DNA from: Bacteroidales bacterium
Lineage (GTDB): Bacteria; Bacteroidota; Bacteroidia; Bacteroidales; UBA932
Assembly (NCBI GenBank): GCA_017550025.1
Contig: JAFYLU010000097.1
Span: forward strand, 1 to 64,000
Length of the DNA stretch: 64,000 nt
Reading direction: 5' to 3'
Below, in pieces: positions 37,619 to 47,163 of this stretch. The notes under the pieces were generated by a model. It was not told where the DNA came from. It worked only from the letters and a program-made list of their open reading frames with translations, and did no database searches. Made by a program: the position numbers and the translations under genes. Every line of letters starts with the position of its first letter. Position 1 is the first letter of the stretch.

Positions 37619-37653
37619 GCCGGTTGCCTCTTTGAGGCAGTCGGCTTCTGTTT
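37619..37653 (+). terminator. folA terminator
   Basis: A 12-bp stem GCCGGTTGCCTC (37619-37630) / GAGGCAGTCGGC (37634-37645), including two G-U pairs and a TTT loop, is followed by TTCTGTTT. Confidence 0.82.
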
Positions 37654-37674
37654 AATCACTTAAAAACAACGATT

Positions 37675-39018
37675 ATGTCAAGAGACAGTTTCGGCAGCCG
37701 TATGGGCGCCCTGTTGGCAATGGCCGGTTCGGCAGTAGGACTTGGCAACCTTTGGAGATTCCCGTATCTTGTGGGAGAGAACGGAGGTGCAGCCTTCATC
37801 ATCATATACATCATCCTGAGCTTCATGATATGTCTTCCTATATTCATTTCGGAGTTCGTTATAGGAAGAAGGAGCCAGAAGAATGCATATGCGGCATTCC
37901 GTGACCTGTCCGGAGGTTCCGCATGGCGATGGATAGGTCTCTTCACGATAATTGTCCCGTTGATAGTCCTTTCGTATTACAGCGTGATCGGAGGATGGTC
38001 GATCGAATATCTGCTGAAGTCTTTCACCTTCTCTTTCTCCGGTGAAGAATCGCAGTCTGTGATGAACACGATGTTCACCTCGTTTGTCTCATCAACATGG
38101 GCTCCGCTTCTTGCGCATACGGGCTTTCTCCTTGTCACCACACTCATCGTCATGATCGGAATCAAGGACGGCATAGAGAAATTCAGCAAGGTGATGATGC
38201 CTCTGCTCTTCTTCATCGTGATAGCAATAGCTGTATATTCCGTTACCCTTCCGGGTGCAAAGGCCGGCCTTGACTATCTTTTCACTCCGGATTTCTCCAA
38301 GATAGATGCAAAGGCATGTGCGGCAGCCCTTGGCCAGGCGTTCTTCTCCCTTTCGCTGGGATTCGGAACCATCATGACCTATGCTTCATATGTAGACAAG
38401 AAAGAGAATATAATGACGCAGAGCACTGCAACCGCGGCTTCCGACCTTATGTTCGCCCTTATCGCCGGAGTAGCGATAATGCCTGCCGTATTCGCCTTCG
38501 GAATCAATCCGCAGGCTGGCCCTGGCCTCGTGTTCGAGACCCTTCCATATGTATTCGGTCAGATGCCGGCCGGTGGTGTTGTAGCCATACTTTTCTTCAT
38601 AGCCCTTCTTGTGGCCGCCCTTACATCTTCCATTTCGATGCTTGAAGTGGCCGTAGCATATCTTGTAGAGGAAAAGAATTTCAGCAGGACCATGGCCTGC
38701 ATAGTCCTTTTCATATTCTGCTGGGTGGTGGGAGCCGTATGCTCGCTTTCATTCGGACCGCTTTCGGATGTCCGTATCAGCGGAGGCAATCTTTTCGACT
38801 TCTTTGACAATCTTTCTTCAAACATCCTGATGACCCTCGGAAGTCTCTTTACAGTCCTTTTCGTGGGTTGGAGGCTCAAGAAGACAGATGTATATGACGA
38901 GTTCACCAACGGAGGCGACATCAGCAGGAACGCAAAGCTTTTCGGTGTGCTCTGGTTCCTTATCCGTTACATCTGCCCTGTTGCGATAATCGTGATCTTT
39001 GTTACAGGATTGATTTAG
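37675..39018 (+). CDS. neurotransmitter:sodium symporter (NSS) family transporter
   Basis: A 447-aa inner-membrane protein with about 11-12 membrane segments. The first has the NSS sodium and substrate site MAGSAVGLGNLWRFPYLVGENGG, and others include GQAFFSLSLGFGTIMTYASY and VAALTSSISMLEV. Bacterial members (LeuT, MhsT, TnaT) import amino acids with Na+. The substrate cannot be read from the sequence; tryptophan is possible because a tryptophanase gene lies 10 kb away, but that is weak. It ends 3 bp from the convergent YfhO-family gene. Confidence 0.92.
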   Translation: MSRDSFGSRMGALLAMAGSAVGLGNLWRFPYLVGENGGAAFIIIYIILSFMICLPIFISEFVIGRRSQKNAYAAFRDLSGGSAWRWIGLFTIIVPLIVLSYYSVIGGWSIEYLLKSFTFSFSGEESQSVMNTMFTSFVSSTWAPLLAHTGFLLVTTLIVMIGIKDGIEKFSKVMMPLLFFIVIAIAVYSVTLPGAKAGLDYLFTPDFSKIDAKACAAALGQAFFSLSLGFGTIMTYASYVDKKENIMTQSTATAASDLMFALIAGVAIMPAVFAFGINPQAGPGLVFETLPYVFGQMPAGGVVAILFFIALLVAALTSSISMLEVAVAYLVEEKNFSRTMACIVLFIFCWVVGAVCSLSFGPLSDVRISGGNLFDFFDNLSSNILMTLGSLFTVLFVGWRLKKTDVYDEFTNGGDISRNAKLFGVLWFLIRYICPVAIIVIFVTGLI

Positions 39019-39021
39019 AGA

Positions 39022-41676
39022 TTATTCCTTTTTACGACCGATAATGACTGCACCTGCTGCCGAACCGAGCAGCAGGAGGATCAGCATGATCGAACTTGCG
39101 CGTGAGATGTTCTCTCCGAGCTGATATGAATCCGGCTCGAAACGCATTATGAGCTGGCCTTCGCCCTGTGGGATGATGGCACCTCGGAGCATCCAGTCTG
39201 CGCGGAAAAGCTCGACCGGCTTTCCGGCCGCAGTAGGGTGATAATGTCCTTCGCGTACCTCTCCATACGATCCTGCAGGCTCTATCCATGCCTTCCATCC
39301 TTTCGGATAATAGATTTCGCTGAAGATGGCTGCGTGCTCATTTTCAGTGCTGTATTCGTAGCGAAGCTCGTTAGGGGCATAATGCGCCAGAGTGATCGAT
39401 GGCTCTGATTCTGACATTGCGCCAGATGCCGCTTCTACCGCTTCCTGTGCCCATGCGAAATCATCGCCGATCACGGCGGTCGTACGAAGGTCTGTCGAGG
39501 CGAGAAGGGCTATCTCTTCGTCCGGAGTAGCTGCAGGTACATAAGAATCCACGAACCAGCAGTTGCCGTATGCATTTCCGTTGACGACAGGCGGATATTC
39601 CGCTCCGAGAATGATATATCTGCCATTCAGCATTGACACCACCTTGAGTTCCGGAAGAGCTGCTTCCACATCGCTGATGGTTGCGCAATTGCGTACCGTT
39701 CCATGAATCTGTCGGATCTCCCCGGTGATATATCTCTCGATGAGGTCCTGATATCTCTGAAGCTTAACAGGGCTGTATCCGCCGATACATTTATGATGGT
39801 AGCTCTGTATCGCGTCGTTGAATGTGTTGACGCTGAGGTCGAGGACGCGATAATCAGGATCCGTATCTTCGTGGATCATCTCGTCCACAGGACGCGGCTC
39901 ATAATGTGCCGAAAAGTCTTTTCTGGTCACGAAATGCTCCTTGTTGAGGTATCTCTTGCCAACGCTGAAAAGGTCGAGCCATACAAGGAGTATTACAGCC
40001 ACGGCTGCAATGGCCATCTTTCCCTTAAGCACGAACGAACCGTTCTTTCCGACGGCGTCGGTCTTTGGAGTCTTGTAAGCCCACACGATCAGGAGGAAGA
40101 TACATGCGATCAGCATCATCGAACGGAGAGCGTCCTTTACCATTATGGCCTGACGGTCTGCTATGAGGGTGTCTACGATCATTTCGTTCATTCCGGCATC
40201 TGAAGCTCCGGTAAATGAGCCTGCGATGCCAGGGGCAATGGCACAGAGGGCGCAGAATCCGGCTGTGATTCCGAAGGAGATGTACATGGCCTTCATCACT
40301 TCCTTCTTCTCGTGCCTTTCCTTCATGATCCGGTCAAGGGCGTAGAAACCGAGCATCGGCAGTGTTACCTGAAGTACCGTCAGGGCCATTGATACGGTCC
40401 TGAACTTGTTGTACATCGGTGCATATCTGAACCAGAGTTCGGTGAACCACATGAAGTGGTTTCCCCAGGCCAGGAATACTGCGATGAGGGAAGCTGCGAC
40501 AAGCCACCATTTCTCCCTTCCCTTGCAGAGAATGAGACCGAGGATAAAGAGGAAGATGGTGATCGCTCCCATATACATAGGACCGGCAGTGAAAGGCTGC
40601 GGACCCCAGTAGAGAGGCATATGCTTTATTGTCTGCTTCAGATTCGGCTGTCCGGCTCTTTTCAGAAGCTTTGCTGTTTCCGAATCCATCGAGAGCTCGC
40701 CCGATGAAGAACCTCCGTTGAAGTTGGGAATCAACAGGTTAGGCATCTCGCTTATTCCATATGACCATGCTGTCGCATATTCGAGGTCAAGTCCCTTGTC
40801 GTTATGTCCCTTTCCGCTTCCGGAGAGTTCCGATCCTCCGCGCATTGTATATGCCGAGTATTCGTAGGTCGGGATGAGCTTGTTGGCATTGGTTGCTATT
40901 CCTACAATTCCGATGGCCAGAAGGAGGGCTGATGCGGTGAAGAAACGCTTGAGGCTTTCTGCCCTTGAGGCCTTGTCAAGACACAGATATATCAGAAGTC
41001 CGACTGCATAGGCAAAGATGACAATGGCGAGGTAATATGTGATCTGGACATGGTTGGCCTTTATCTGCATGCTGAGGGCGAATGCGAAAAGGGTGGCGCC
41101 GAGTATTGTCTGCGGCAGCCATCTGGCCCCTTTCTTTTCATCTCCGGAAGTGCCGATGGATCTCAAGGCGGCGCGGTAAGTGAAGATTACTCCTGCAAGG
41201 ACCCAAGGGAAGTAGGCGATGGCCTGCATCTTTGTGTTGTGGCCCACCTGGATTATCTGCATGTTGTACGAGCAGAATGCCATGGCAATGGCGCCTGCAA
41301 TGGCTATGAGCTTGCTTGTGCCCATTGAAAGCATCAGCAGGAAACCTCCGATGAGGGCTATCAGAAGATAGCTTGCAGGACGGCGTCCGGTCAGGAGCAG
41401 GTCATATATGGCATCGGTCCAGTCCCCTTCGAAGCTGTCGATGGTGGCTGTGACAGGCATTCCTCCGAACATGGAATTTGTCCAGGCTGTAGGGTCTTCC
41501 GGATGCTGGGCATTATATGACATGGCTTCCTGTGCCATGCCCTTCCATGAAGCGATGTCGCTCTGGTTCACTATCTTGCCCGTAAGGACCTCTGGAGTGA
41601 AGCTATATGCCAATACTATGAAAAGCAGGAAGATTCCTGCGTAGATTCCGATGTTCTTCAGTAATTTGTTGTTCAT
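39022..41676 (-). CDS. YfhO-family polytopic membrane protein
   Basis: An 884-aa protein with an N-terminal membrane segment and many more up to about residue 560 (QIIQVGHNTKMQAIAYFPWVLAG is a typical YfhO loop), then a periplasmic C-terminal domain (~600-850, ending RFEPDSYQLGENISRASS) and a last helix. YfhO proteins belong to the GT-C-like group and help add sugars to surface polymers; in Bacteroidetes they sit with glycosyltransferases, as here. The start is 6 bp after the stop of the glycosyltransferase, so the pair is one operon. Confidence 0.88.
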   Translation of the reverse strand: MNNKLLKNIGIYAGIFLLFIVLAYSFTPEVLTGKIVNQSDIASWKGMAQEAMSYNAQHPEDPTAWTNSMFGGMPVTATIDSFEGDWTDAIYDLLLTGRRPASYLLIALIGGFLLMLSMGTSKLIAIAGAIAMAFCSYNMQIIQVGHNTKMQAIAYFPWVLAGVIFTYRAALRSIGTSGDEKKGARWLPQTILGATLFAFALSMQIKANHVQITYYLAIVIFAYAVGLLIYLCLDKASRAESLKRFFTASALLLAIGIVGIATNANKLIPTYEYSAYTMRGGSELSGSGKGHNDKGLDLEYATAWSYGISEMPNLLIPNFNGGSSSGELSMDSETAKLLKRAGQPNLKQTIKHMPLYWGPQPFTAGPMYMGAITIFLFILGLILCKGREKWWLVAASLIAVFLAWGNHFMWFTELWFRYAPMYNKFRTVSMALTVLQVTLPMLGFYALDRIMKERHEKKEVMKAMYISFGITAGFCALCAIAPGIAGSFTGASDAGMNEMIVDTLIADRQAIMVKDALRSMMLIACIFLLIVWAYKTPKTDAVGKNGSFVLKGKMAIAAVAVILLVWLDLFSVGKRYLNKEHFVTRKDFSAHYEPRPVDEMIHEDTDPDYRVLDLSVNTFNDAIQSYHHKCIGGYSPVKLQRYQDLIERYITGEIRQIHGTVRNCATISDVEAALPELKVVSMLNGRYIILGAEYPPVVNGNAYGNCWFVDSYVPAATPDEEIALLASTDLRTTAVIGDDFAWAQEAVEAASGAMSESEPSITLAHYAPNELRYEYSTENEHAAIFSEIYYPKGWKAWIEPAGSYGEVREGHYHPTAAGKPVELFRADWMLRGAIIPQGEGQLIMRFEPDSYQLGENISRASSIMLILLLLGSAAGAVIIGRKKE

Positions 41677-41682
41677 TTCCGA

Positions 41683-43002
41683 TTATTTTCTTGTCAGTCT
41701 TTCAAAAACTTCCGCCATCCGGCGTGTAAGGTTGCGGCGTGTGAACTGCGAGATATCCGCATCGTCCACAACAAGCCTTCCTTCAAGATGGTTCTTCCAG
41801 CAAAGGTCGATGAAACGGCTTACCGATGCCTTGTCTTCCCAGTTGAACACGACTCCGGTCTTTGTGGTATTCAGGATCATGGACATAGCTCCGTCAGGCT
41901 GTCCGATTCCAAGCACAGGTCTCCATGAGGCCAGATACTCATAAAGTTTTCCCGGAAGCACTGCCTTGTATTCAGGTTCCTTTCTCAACGGAAGAATCAG
42001 AAGGGATGCCCGTCTCTGTTCCTCCACTGCCTTGTCGTGAGGCTGGTAGCCCATGTCTGTCAGGTTATCTCCGAGTCCGGCAGCTTCAATCGATTCCGTG
42101 ATCTGTCTGTCAGTCTTTCCGATGAGCTTGATCTTGAGCCTCTCCTTGAAGACAGGGTCCTTCATGCATTTTTCCCGGAGTGTTTCCCAGAGAACGGTAG
42201 GATTGCCGTCTGCTGCGAAAAGTCCGGTATGTGTTATGATGAAGTCCTTGTCCTTTCCTCCTGCCGCTTCAGTGCTTCCGGCACCTGCAAAATCACATTC
42301 GTCGAAACCGTTTGTGATCAGCTCTACAGGCGTCTGTGTCATTTCCTGGAATTCCTGCTGTACCAGCGGGGATACGGCAACTACGGCGGAGGCTGCATCC
42401 AGCACCTTCTTTTCCATCTTCTTGTGCCATCTTTCGGTCGCACGGGTCATGGACAGGTGTTTGAAATAGAATATCTTGGTCCATGGGTCACGGAAGTCGG
42501 CTATCCATGGAAGTCCGGTCTTGCGGGCCAGCTTCATGCCTATGATATGCATGGATTGCGGAGGTCCGGTGGTCACGATCAGGTCTACCGGATGCTCTTT
42601 CAGATATTTCTTCAGGTAGTTCACCGAAGGCCTTATCCACATGCAGCGCGGATCTGGCAGGAAGAGGTTTCCGCGCACCCACATCGCAACCTTCTGGAGA
42701 AAGGACTTGTTCTGCGCATTCACAGGATTTACCTCTACAGCATCCTTGCTGTGTCCTGATTTCTGCAGGAACTTCTTGTAAAGCTCGTACGGCTCGATTA
42801 TATGTGTCTTGATTATTTCCGCTTCCGCAGGTATTTCCGCCTCGAGAGATGTGTCGACTGCCAGCTGCTCCGGATTTTCCGGAGTATAGATTACAGGTTG
42901 CCATCCCTCTGCAGGGAGATATCTGGCGAACTTGACCCAGCGCTGTACGCCGGATCCTCCTGTCGGCGGCCAATAATAAGATATGATGAGCACCCGTTTC
43001 AT
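41683..43002 (-). CDS. glycosyltransferase family 4-type protein
   Basis: A 439-aa GT-B fold protein. It has the N-terminal acceptor-domain motif YWPPTGGSGVQRWVKFARYL, TTGPPQSMHIIGMKLARKTG, WIADFRDPW, a linker VAVSPLVQQEFQ followed by LITNGFDECDF, and the donor-domain segment LLILPLRKEPEYKAVLPGKLYEYL with the conserved Glu region. It probably transfers a nucleotide-activated sugar to a lipid- or surface-glycan. The ATG at 43002 is preferred to a start 13 codons earlier, which lies in promoter sequence: TAACTTTG is at 43012-43019 on the minus strand. It precedes the YfhO gene in one operon. Confidence 0.88.
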   Translation of the reverse strand: MKRVLIISYYWPPTGGSGVQRWVKFARYLPAEGWQPVIYTPENPEQLAVDTSLEAEIPAEAEIIKTHIIEPYELYKKFLQKSGHSKDAVEVNPVNAQNKSFLQKVAMWVRGNLFLPDPRCMWIRPSVNYLKKYLKEHPVDLIVTTGPPQSMHIIGMKLARKTGLPWIADFRDPWTKIFYFKHLSMTRATERWHKKMEKKVLDAASAVVAVSPLVQQEFQEMTQTPVELITNGFDECDFAGAGSTEAAGGKDKDFIITHTGLFAADGNPTVLWETLREKCMKDPVFKERLKIKLIGKTDRQITESIEAAGLGDNLTDMGYQPHDKAVEEQRRASLLILPLRKEPEYKAVLPGKLYEYLASWRPVLGIGQPDGAMSMILNTTKTGVVFNWEDKASVSRFIDLCWKNHLEGRLVVDDADISQFTRRNLTRRMAEVFERLTRK

Positions 43003-43011
43003 AATAACCCA

Positions 43012-43019
43012 CAAAGTTA
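43012..43019 (-). promoter_or_regulatory. -7 box of the glycosyltransferase-YfhO operon
   Basis: Minus-strand TAACTTTG, an exact match, lies 9 bp before the chosen ATG, giving a very short or absent leader. No -33 box is clear. Confidence 0.45.
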
Positions 43020-43049
43020 GCAATAATCTTTGAAATTGCATTTCTTCTT

Positions 43050-43083
43050 TTTGTCGTGGTAAGGGCGAAAAACATTACATTTG
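43050..43083 (+). promoter_or_regulatory. promoter of the PagL-like gene
   Basis: TTTG (43050-43053), 22-bp spacer, TACATTTG (43076-43083). Transcription would begin near 43090, about 32 nt before the ATG. Confidence 0.55.
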
Positions 43084-43121
43084 CAGCATCATTTAAGGTG
43101 AGCCTGATCAGAAGCTGAGTC

Positions 43122-44315
43122 ATGCGTAGTTTAGGACAATCCATCAAAATAGTATCATTGCTGATATGCTCATGCCTTGCAGCGGCCATGTCCGAAGCAG
43201 AGGCGAGGGATACCTCGTCCTTCCGCAACCTGACTCACAGCATAGAAGTGAATGCAAGACCTTCGTTCATCATGCCTACGCACGCCCTGTATGTCAGTCT
43301 TAACAGCACGGGAGGCAGACTGCGCTACGGTGGATCCACACATCTTCAGTACTCATTCGCCTTTTCACCTGAAAGCACATACGGAAGACTCTTCCCGGAC
43401 ACATATCAAGGCATAGGACTCGGAAGCTATACATTCTTCTGCCATGAAGACATAGGTTCTCCCGTGGCACTGTATATCTTCCAGAACGGACGGGTGGCAC
43501 GCCTGACAAAGAATATGTCCTTGAATTACGAATGGAATCTGGGACTTTCTGCCGGATGGCATCCGAATGTCGCGATATCTTCGAGATTTAATGCATATAT
43601 CAATGTGGGAGCGCAGCTCAAATGGAGACTTGGTCCTTACTGGTCAATTCTGGCAGGCCCGGAATATACTCACTTCTCAAATGGTGACACGATGTATCCC
43701 AACGGAGGAGCAAATACTTTCGGACTACGTGTAGGTGCAAAAGCTGATATCACTCCGGTAAGGCAGAATGATACGTATGCAGACATAAATTCGTATGAAA
43801 AGAAACTGCGTTCAGCCCGATTCAAAGACAGGATCACTTATGATGTTATGATATACGGAGCCTGGAGAGCTGACAGAGCGCCTAAAGGGAAAAAGATGTT
43901 CATCATCAACAAGCCTTTCCCTTTGGCCGGGCTTAACTTCAATCCACAGTTTCATTTTACCAGGAATCTCAGTGCGGGAGCGGCTCTTGACCTTGTGTAT
44001 GACAGCAGTGCGAATATTTACGGACAGGTGGAGGATGAAGAAACAGGTGAGGTCATAAGCTTCCAGCGTCCGCCGTTGAGGAATCAGGTTGCTGCCGGTC
44101 TTTCTTTGAGAGCAGAACTTACAATGCCGATATTTTCTGTAAATATTGGTGGCGGATGGAATTTCATAAAGAGCGGCGAAGATATGCAGCCGTTCTATGC
44201 AGTCTTCAATTTGAAGGCCTTTGTTTCAAATAAAATCTTCATGCTGATAGGCTACAGGCTCAGCACCCTCCAATATACCCATAACCTGATGTTCGGTCTC
44301 GGTTTCAGGATTTGA
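43122..44315 (+). CDS. acyloxyacyl hydrolase, PagL-like lipid A 3-O-deacylase
   Basis: A 397-aa outer-membrane protein with a signal peptide (MRSLGQSIKIVSLLICSCLA...). The PagL-type active site is visible at YTHFSNGDTMYPNGGANTFG (about residue 184), where His and Ser are the catalytic pair and PN.G follows. PagL removes the 3-position acyl chain of lipid A at the outer membrane. The protein is much longer than Salmonella PagL (~185 aa), as Bacteroidetes members are, with extra barrel strands on both sides. Its last codons overlap the -33 box of mutS. Confidence 0.82.
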   Translation: MRSLGQSIKIVSLLICSCLAAAMSEAEARDTSSFRNLTHSIEVNARPSFIMPTHALYVSLNSTGGRLRYGGSTHLQYSFAFSPESTYGRLFPDTYQGIGLGSYTFFCHEDIGSPVALYIFQNGRVARLTKNMSLNYEWNLGLSAGWHPNVAISSRFNAYINVGAQLKWRLGPYWSILAGPEYTHFSNGDTMYPNGGANTFGLRVGAKADITPVRQNDTYADINSYEKKLRSARFKDRITYDVMIYGAWRADRAPKGKKMFIINKPFPLAGLNFNPQFHFTRNLSAGAALDLVYDSSANIYGQVEDEETGEVISFQRPPLRNQVAAGLSLRAELTMPIFSVNIGGGWNFIKSGEDMQPFYAVFNLKAFVSNKIFMLIGYRLSTLQYTHNLMFGLGFRI

Positions 44316-44342
44316 TTCTGCCGATAAAAATCCGTAAATTTG
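44311..44342 (+). promoter_or_regulatory. mutS promoter
   Basis: TTTG (44311-44314), 20-bp spacer, TAAATTTG (44335-44342), a full consensus match. The -33 box overlaps the stop codon of the upstream gene. The start site would be near 44349, leaving a ~95-nt leader. Confidence 0.7.
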
Positions 44343-44443
44343 CACGATTGCGTCTGACGTAGGCCAGGGTGGCTTTTAGTGTAGGAGGAAGAGAACGGAA
44401 GGGGAAAGACGCAAAACATAGAAAGAATCTAAAATCAAGATTT

Positions 44444-47152
44444 ATGGCCGAAAAAAGACCGACCGAAACTCCGATGATGAAGCAGTATTTCGCATTCAAG
44501 GCTGACTATCCTGAAGCGGTGCTGCTGTTCAGATGCGGAGACTTCTACGAGACATACGGAGATGATGCCCTTACTGCCAGCAAGGTGCTTGGAATCGTGC
44601 TTACAAAGCGTTCCAGTGCTGTTCCGGGTGCTCTTCCGATGGCGGGTTTCCCTTATCATTCCCTTGAAACTTATCTTCCTAAACTTGTCCGTGCCGGCTA
44701 TAAGGTGGCGGTCTGCGACCAGCTTGAAGACCCGAAGCTTACCAAGGGCATAGTCAAGAGGGGAGTGACAGAACTTGTTACCCCGGGTGTGGCTTTCAAC
44801 GAGCAGCTTCTCGAACAAAAGGAACATAATTACATTGCTGCACTTACCTTCCATAAGGACAAGTGCGGTGCGGCCTTCCTTGATGTCTCGACAGGAACTT
44901 TTCAGGTTGCAGAGGGTACCCTCGAATATGTAGGAACCCTTCTGGGTTCATTTGCTCCAAAGGAACTTCTGGTTCCGAGAGGCTATGAAAAGGGTGTGAA
45001 GGAAAAATACGGTGACCATTACTATATCTCCACTCTGGAGGAATGGGCCTTTGTCTACGAAAGTTCTGTGGAGAGGCTCAAAAGGCAGCTCAGGGTGGAC
45101 TCCCTCAAGGGTTTTGCCATTGACAGCTTCCCCCTCGGCATCACATCTGCCGGAGCTCTTCTGATATACCTTGAGCAGACCCAGCATAAGGAACTCTGCA
45201 ACATATGTTCGATTTCCAGGATTGATGAAGGAACCTTCGTCTGGATGGACCGCTTTACATTCCGTAATCTCGAGATCTTTGCATCGACAGCGGGAAAGGA
45301 GGGGACATCGCTTGTCGAGGTTATGGACAAATGTTCTTCACCTATGGGAGCGCGTATGCTCCGCACATGGCTCTCGATGCCTGTTATGGACCTTGGCGAA
45401 CTGGAGGACAGATATTCGATTGTCCAGCATTTTGTTGATAATCAGGATGATATGACACGTCTTCAGGCAATGCTTGGAGATATAGGAGATCTTGAAAGAA
45501 TAATTTCCCGTGCAGCGGCAGGCAAGATAATGCCTCGCGAGGTGATGCAGCTCCGAAGAGGTCTCGGGCAGACCGATCCTATAATGAAGCTTTGTTCCGG
45601 AAAGGGGGTCAAGGCTCTGGACGAGCTGCTTGGAAAGATGGGAGATTGTGCAGGACTCCTTGATTATCTTGGCAGGACAATGCATCCGGAGACAGCATCA
45701 CAGCTCGGAAAGGGAGATGTGATTGCAAGCGGTGTGAATGAAGAACTTGACCAGTTGAGGAAGATCGCACGTCACGGCAAGGATTACCTTCTTGAAGTCC
45801 AGCAGCGTGAAATAGAAAGGACAGGCATAAGTTCACTCAAGATAGGATTCAACAATGTCTTCGGATATTATCTTGAGGTCCGTAATACATATAAGGACAG
45901 CGTTCCTGAAGAATGGATAAGGAAGCAGACCCTGGTCAATGCCGAAAGGTATATCACAGAGGAGCTGAAGGAATATGAGCAGAAGATCCTCGGAGCGGAG
46001 GAGCGTATCTATGCCCTTGAGGCCCAGATATATGCAGAGCTGGTGGCGAAGATCCAGTCCAATATATCGATGATTCAGAAGAATTGCCGCATACTTGCCC
46101 GTCTGGATGTGCTTTCAGGATTTGCAGACCTTGCAGTGAGCAACCGCTACTGCCGTCCGAGCATGAACGATGGCAGGGTCATCGACATCCGTCAAGGCCG
46201 CCATCCTGTGATCGAGACCATGATGCAGGTCGGAGAGGAGTTTGTTCCGAACGATATTTATCTTGATGATTCAAAGCAGCAGGTCATCATATTGACAGGT
46301 CCGAACATGGCCGGTAAGTCTGCTCTTCTTCGTCAGACGGCGTTGATCGTGCTTATGGCCCAGGTCGGTTCCTTCGTCCCTGCATCCGAAGCCTCGATAG
46401 GATATTGCGACAAGATATTCACTCGTGTGGGAGCATCAGACAACATCTCTCGAGGAGAGTCTACTTTCATGGTGGAGATGCTCGAGACATCCATGATCCT
46501 TCATAATCTATCGTCCCGTTCATTGGTGCTTCTTGACGAGATCGGAAGAGGAACCTCGACTTATGACGGAATGTCCATAGCGCGTGCCATAGTCGAGTAC
46601 ATACATGAATACGGCGATGGGGCAAAAACCCTGTTCGCGACTCATTATCACGAACTTAACGACCTTGAAAACATATATGGCCGCGTGAGGAACTTCCATA
46701 TCGCGGTCAAGGAAGTCGGCAAGAATGTCATATTCCTGAGGAAACTGATGGAAGGCGGTGTGGCTCACAGCTTCGGTCTTCATGTGGCCAGGATGGCGGG
46801 AATGCCGAAGCAGGTGCTCGAGTCTGCGGAGAAGACCCTGGCTGCATTGGAGTCGGGAAGCTTCGGGGCTGGGGAGATCCCCGGTCAAGCCGGGGATGAC
46901 GGAGGTCAAGCCGGGGATGGCGGAGGTCGTCATGGCCGGACATCCGGAGGCAGGAAGAACACCATCAAGCCACACAACATCCGTGAGGGCAGGGTAGAAA
47001 GCGACGGATCGCTTCAGCTTTCATTCTTCCAGCTCGAGGACCCTCTTCTTTCATCATTGAAGGAAGAACTCGACAAGGCAGATCTCAACAACATGACGCC
47101 GCTTCAGGCCTTTGACCTGTTGCGCTCGATGAAGGAACAGTTAGGAATATAA
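44444..47152 (+). CDS. mutS: DNA mismatch repair protein MutS (with repeat-derived linker)
   Basis: MutS recognises mismatches and starts methyl-independent repair with MutL. The 902-aa protein has the mismatch-stacking Phe-X-Glu motif (FYE, 34-36), Walker A GPNMAGKS near 620, LLDEIGRGTSTYDG, and ATHYHEL. The ATG at 44444 starts with the canonical MAEKRPTETPMMKQY; an upstream GTG at 44369 adds 25 residues unlike MutS. Residues ~811-830 (PGQAGDDGGQAGDGGGRHG) are encoded by a REP-like palindrome and its 21-bp duplication. This is the flexible linker before the C-terminal tetramerisation segment, so function is probably retained. Confidence 0.97.
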   Translation: MAEKRPTETPMMKQYFAFKADYPEAVLLFRCGDFYETYGDDALTASKVLGIVLTKRSSAVPGALPMAGFPYHSLETYLPKLVRAGYKVAVCDQLEDPKLTKGIVKRGVTELVTPGVAFNEQLLEQKEHNYIAALTFHKDKCGAAFLDVSTGTFQVAEGTLEYVGTLLGSFAPKELLVPRGYEKGVKEKYGDHYYISTLEEWAFVYESSVERLKRQLRVDSLKGFAIDSFPLGITSAGALLIYLEQTQHKELCNICSISRIDEGTFVWMDRFTFRNLEIFASTAGKEGTSLVEVMDKCSSPMGARMLRTWLSMPVMDLGELEDRYSIVQHFVDNQDDMTRLQAMLGDIGDLERIISRAAAGKIMPREVMQLRRGLGQTDPIMKLCSGKGVKALDELLGKMGDCAGLLDYLGRTMHPETASQLGKGDVIASGVNEELDQLRKIARHGKDYLLEVQQREIERTGISSLKIGFNNVFGYYLEVRNTYKDSVPEEWIRKQTLVNAERYITEELKEYEQKILGAEERIYALEAQIYAELVAKIQSNISMIQKNCRILARLDVLSGFADLAVSNRYCRPSMNDGRVIDIRQGRHPVIETMMQVGEEFVPNDIYLDDSKQQVIILTGPNMAGKSALLRQTALIVLMAQVGSFVPASEASIGYCDKIFTRVGASDNISRGESTFMVEMLETSMILHNLSSRSLVLLDEIGRGTSTYDGMSIARAIVEYIHEYGDGAKTLFATHYHELNDLENIYGRVRNFHIAVKEVGKNVIFLRKLMEGGVAHSFGLHVARMAGMPKQVLESAEKTLAALESGSFGAGEIPGQAGDDGGQAGDGGGRHGRTSGGRKNTIKPHNIREGRVESDGSLQLSFFQLEDPLLSSLKEELDKADLNNMTPLQAFDLLRSMKEQLGI
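46875..46924 (+). repeat. REP-like palindromic repeat, copy B, inside mutS
   Basis: ATCCCCGG (46877-46884) and CCGGGGAT (46890-46897) form the stem of the 26-bp unit (46875-46900). A 21-bp portion is tandemly duplicated (46883-46903 and 46904-46924, one difference). Both are multiples of three relative to the frame and encode GQAGDDG/GQAGDGG, so mutS stays open. It is the same family as 37052-37077 and 55226-55251. Confidence 0.75.
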
Positions 47153-47163
47153 AAACCACTATA

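Noticed and set aside
42488..43228. Minus-strand frame of 246 codons overlapping the glycosyltransferase
   Set aside because: The glycosyltransferase frame has clear GT-B motifs; this one has none and crosses the divergent promoter region.
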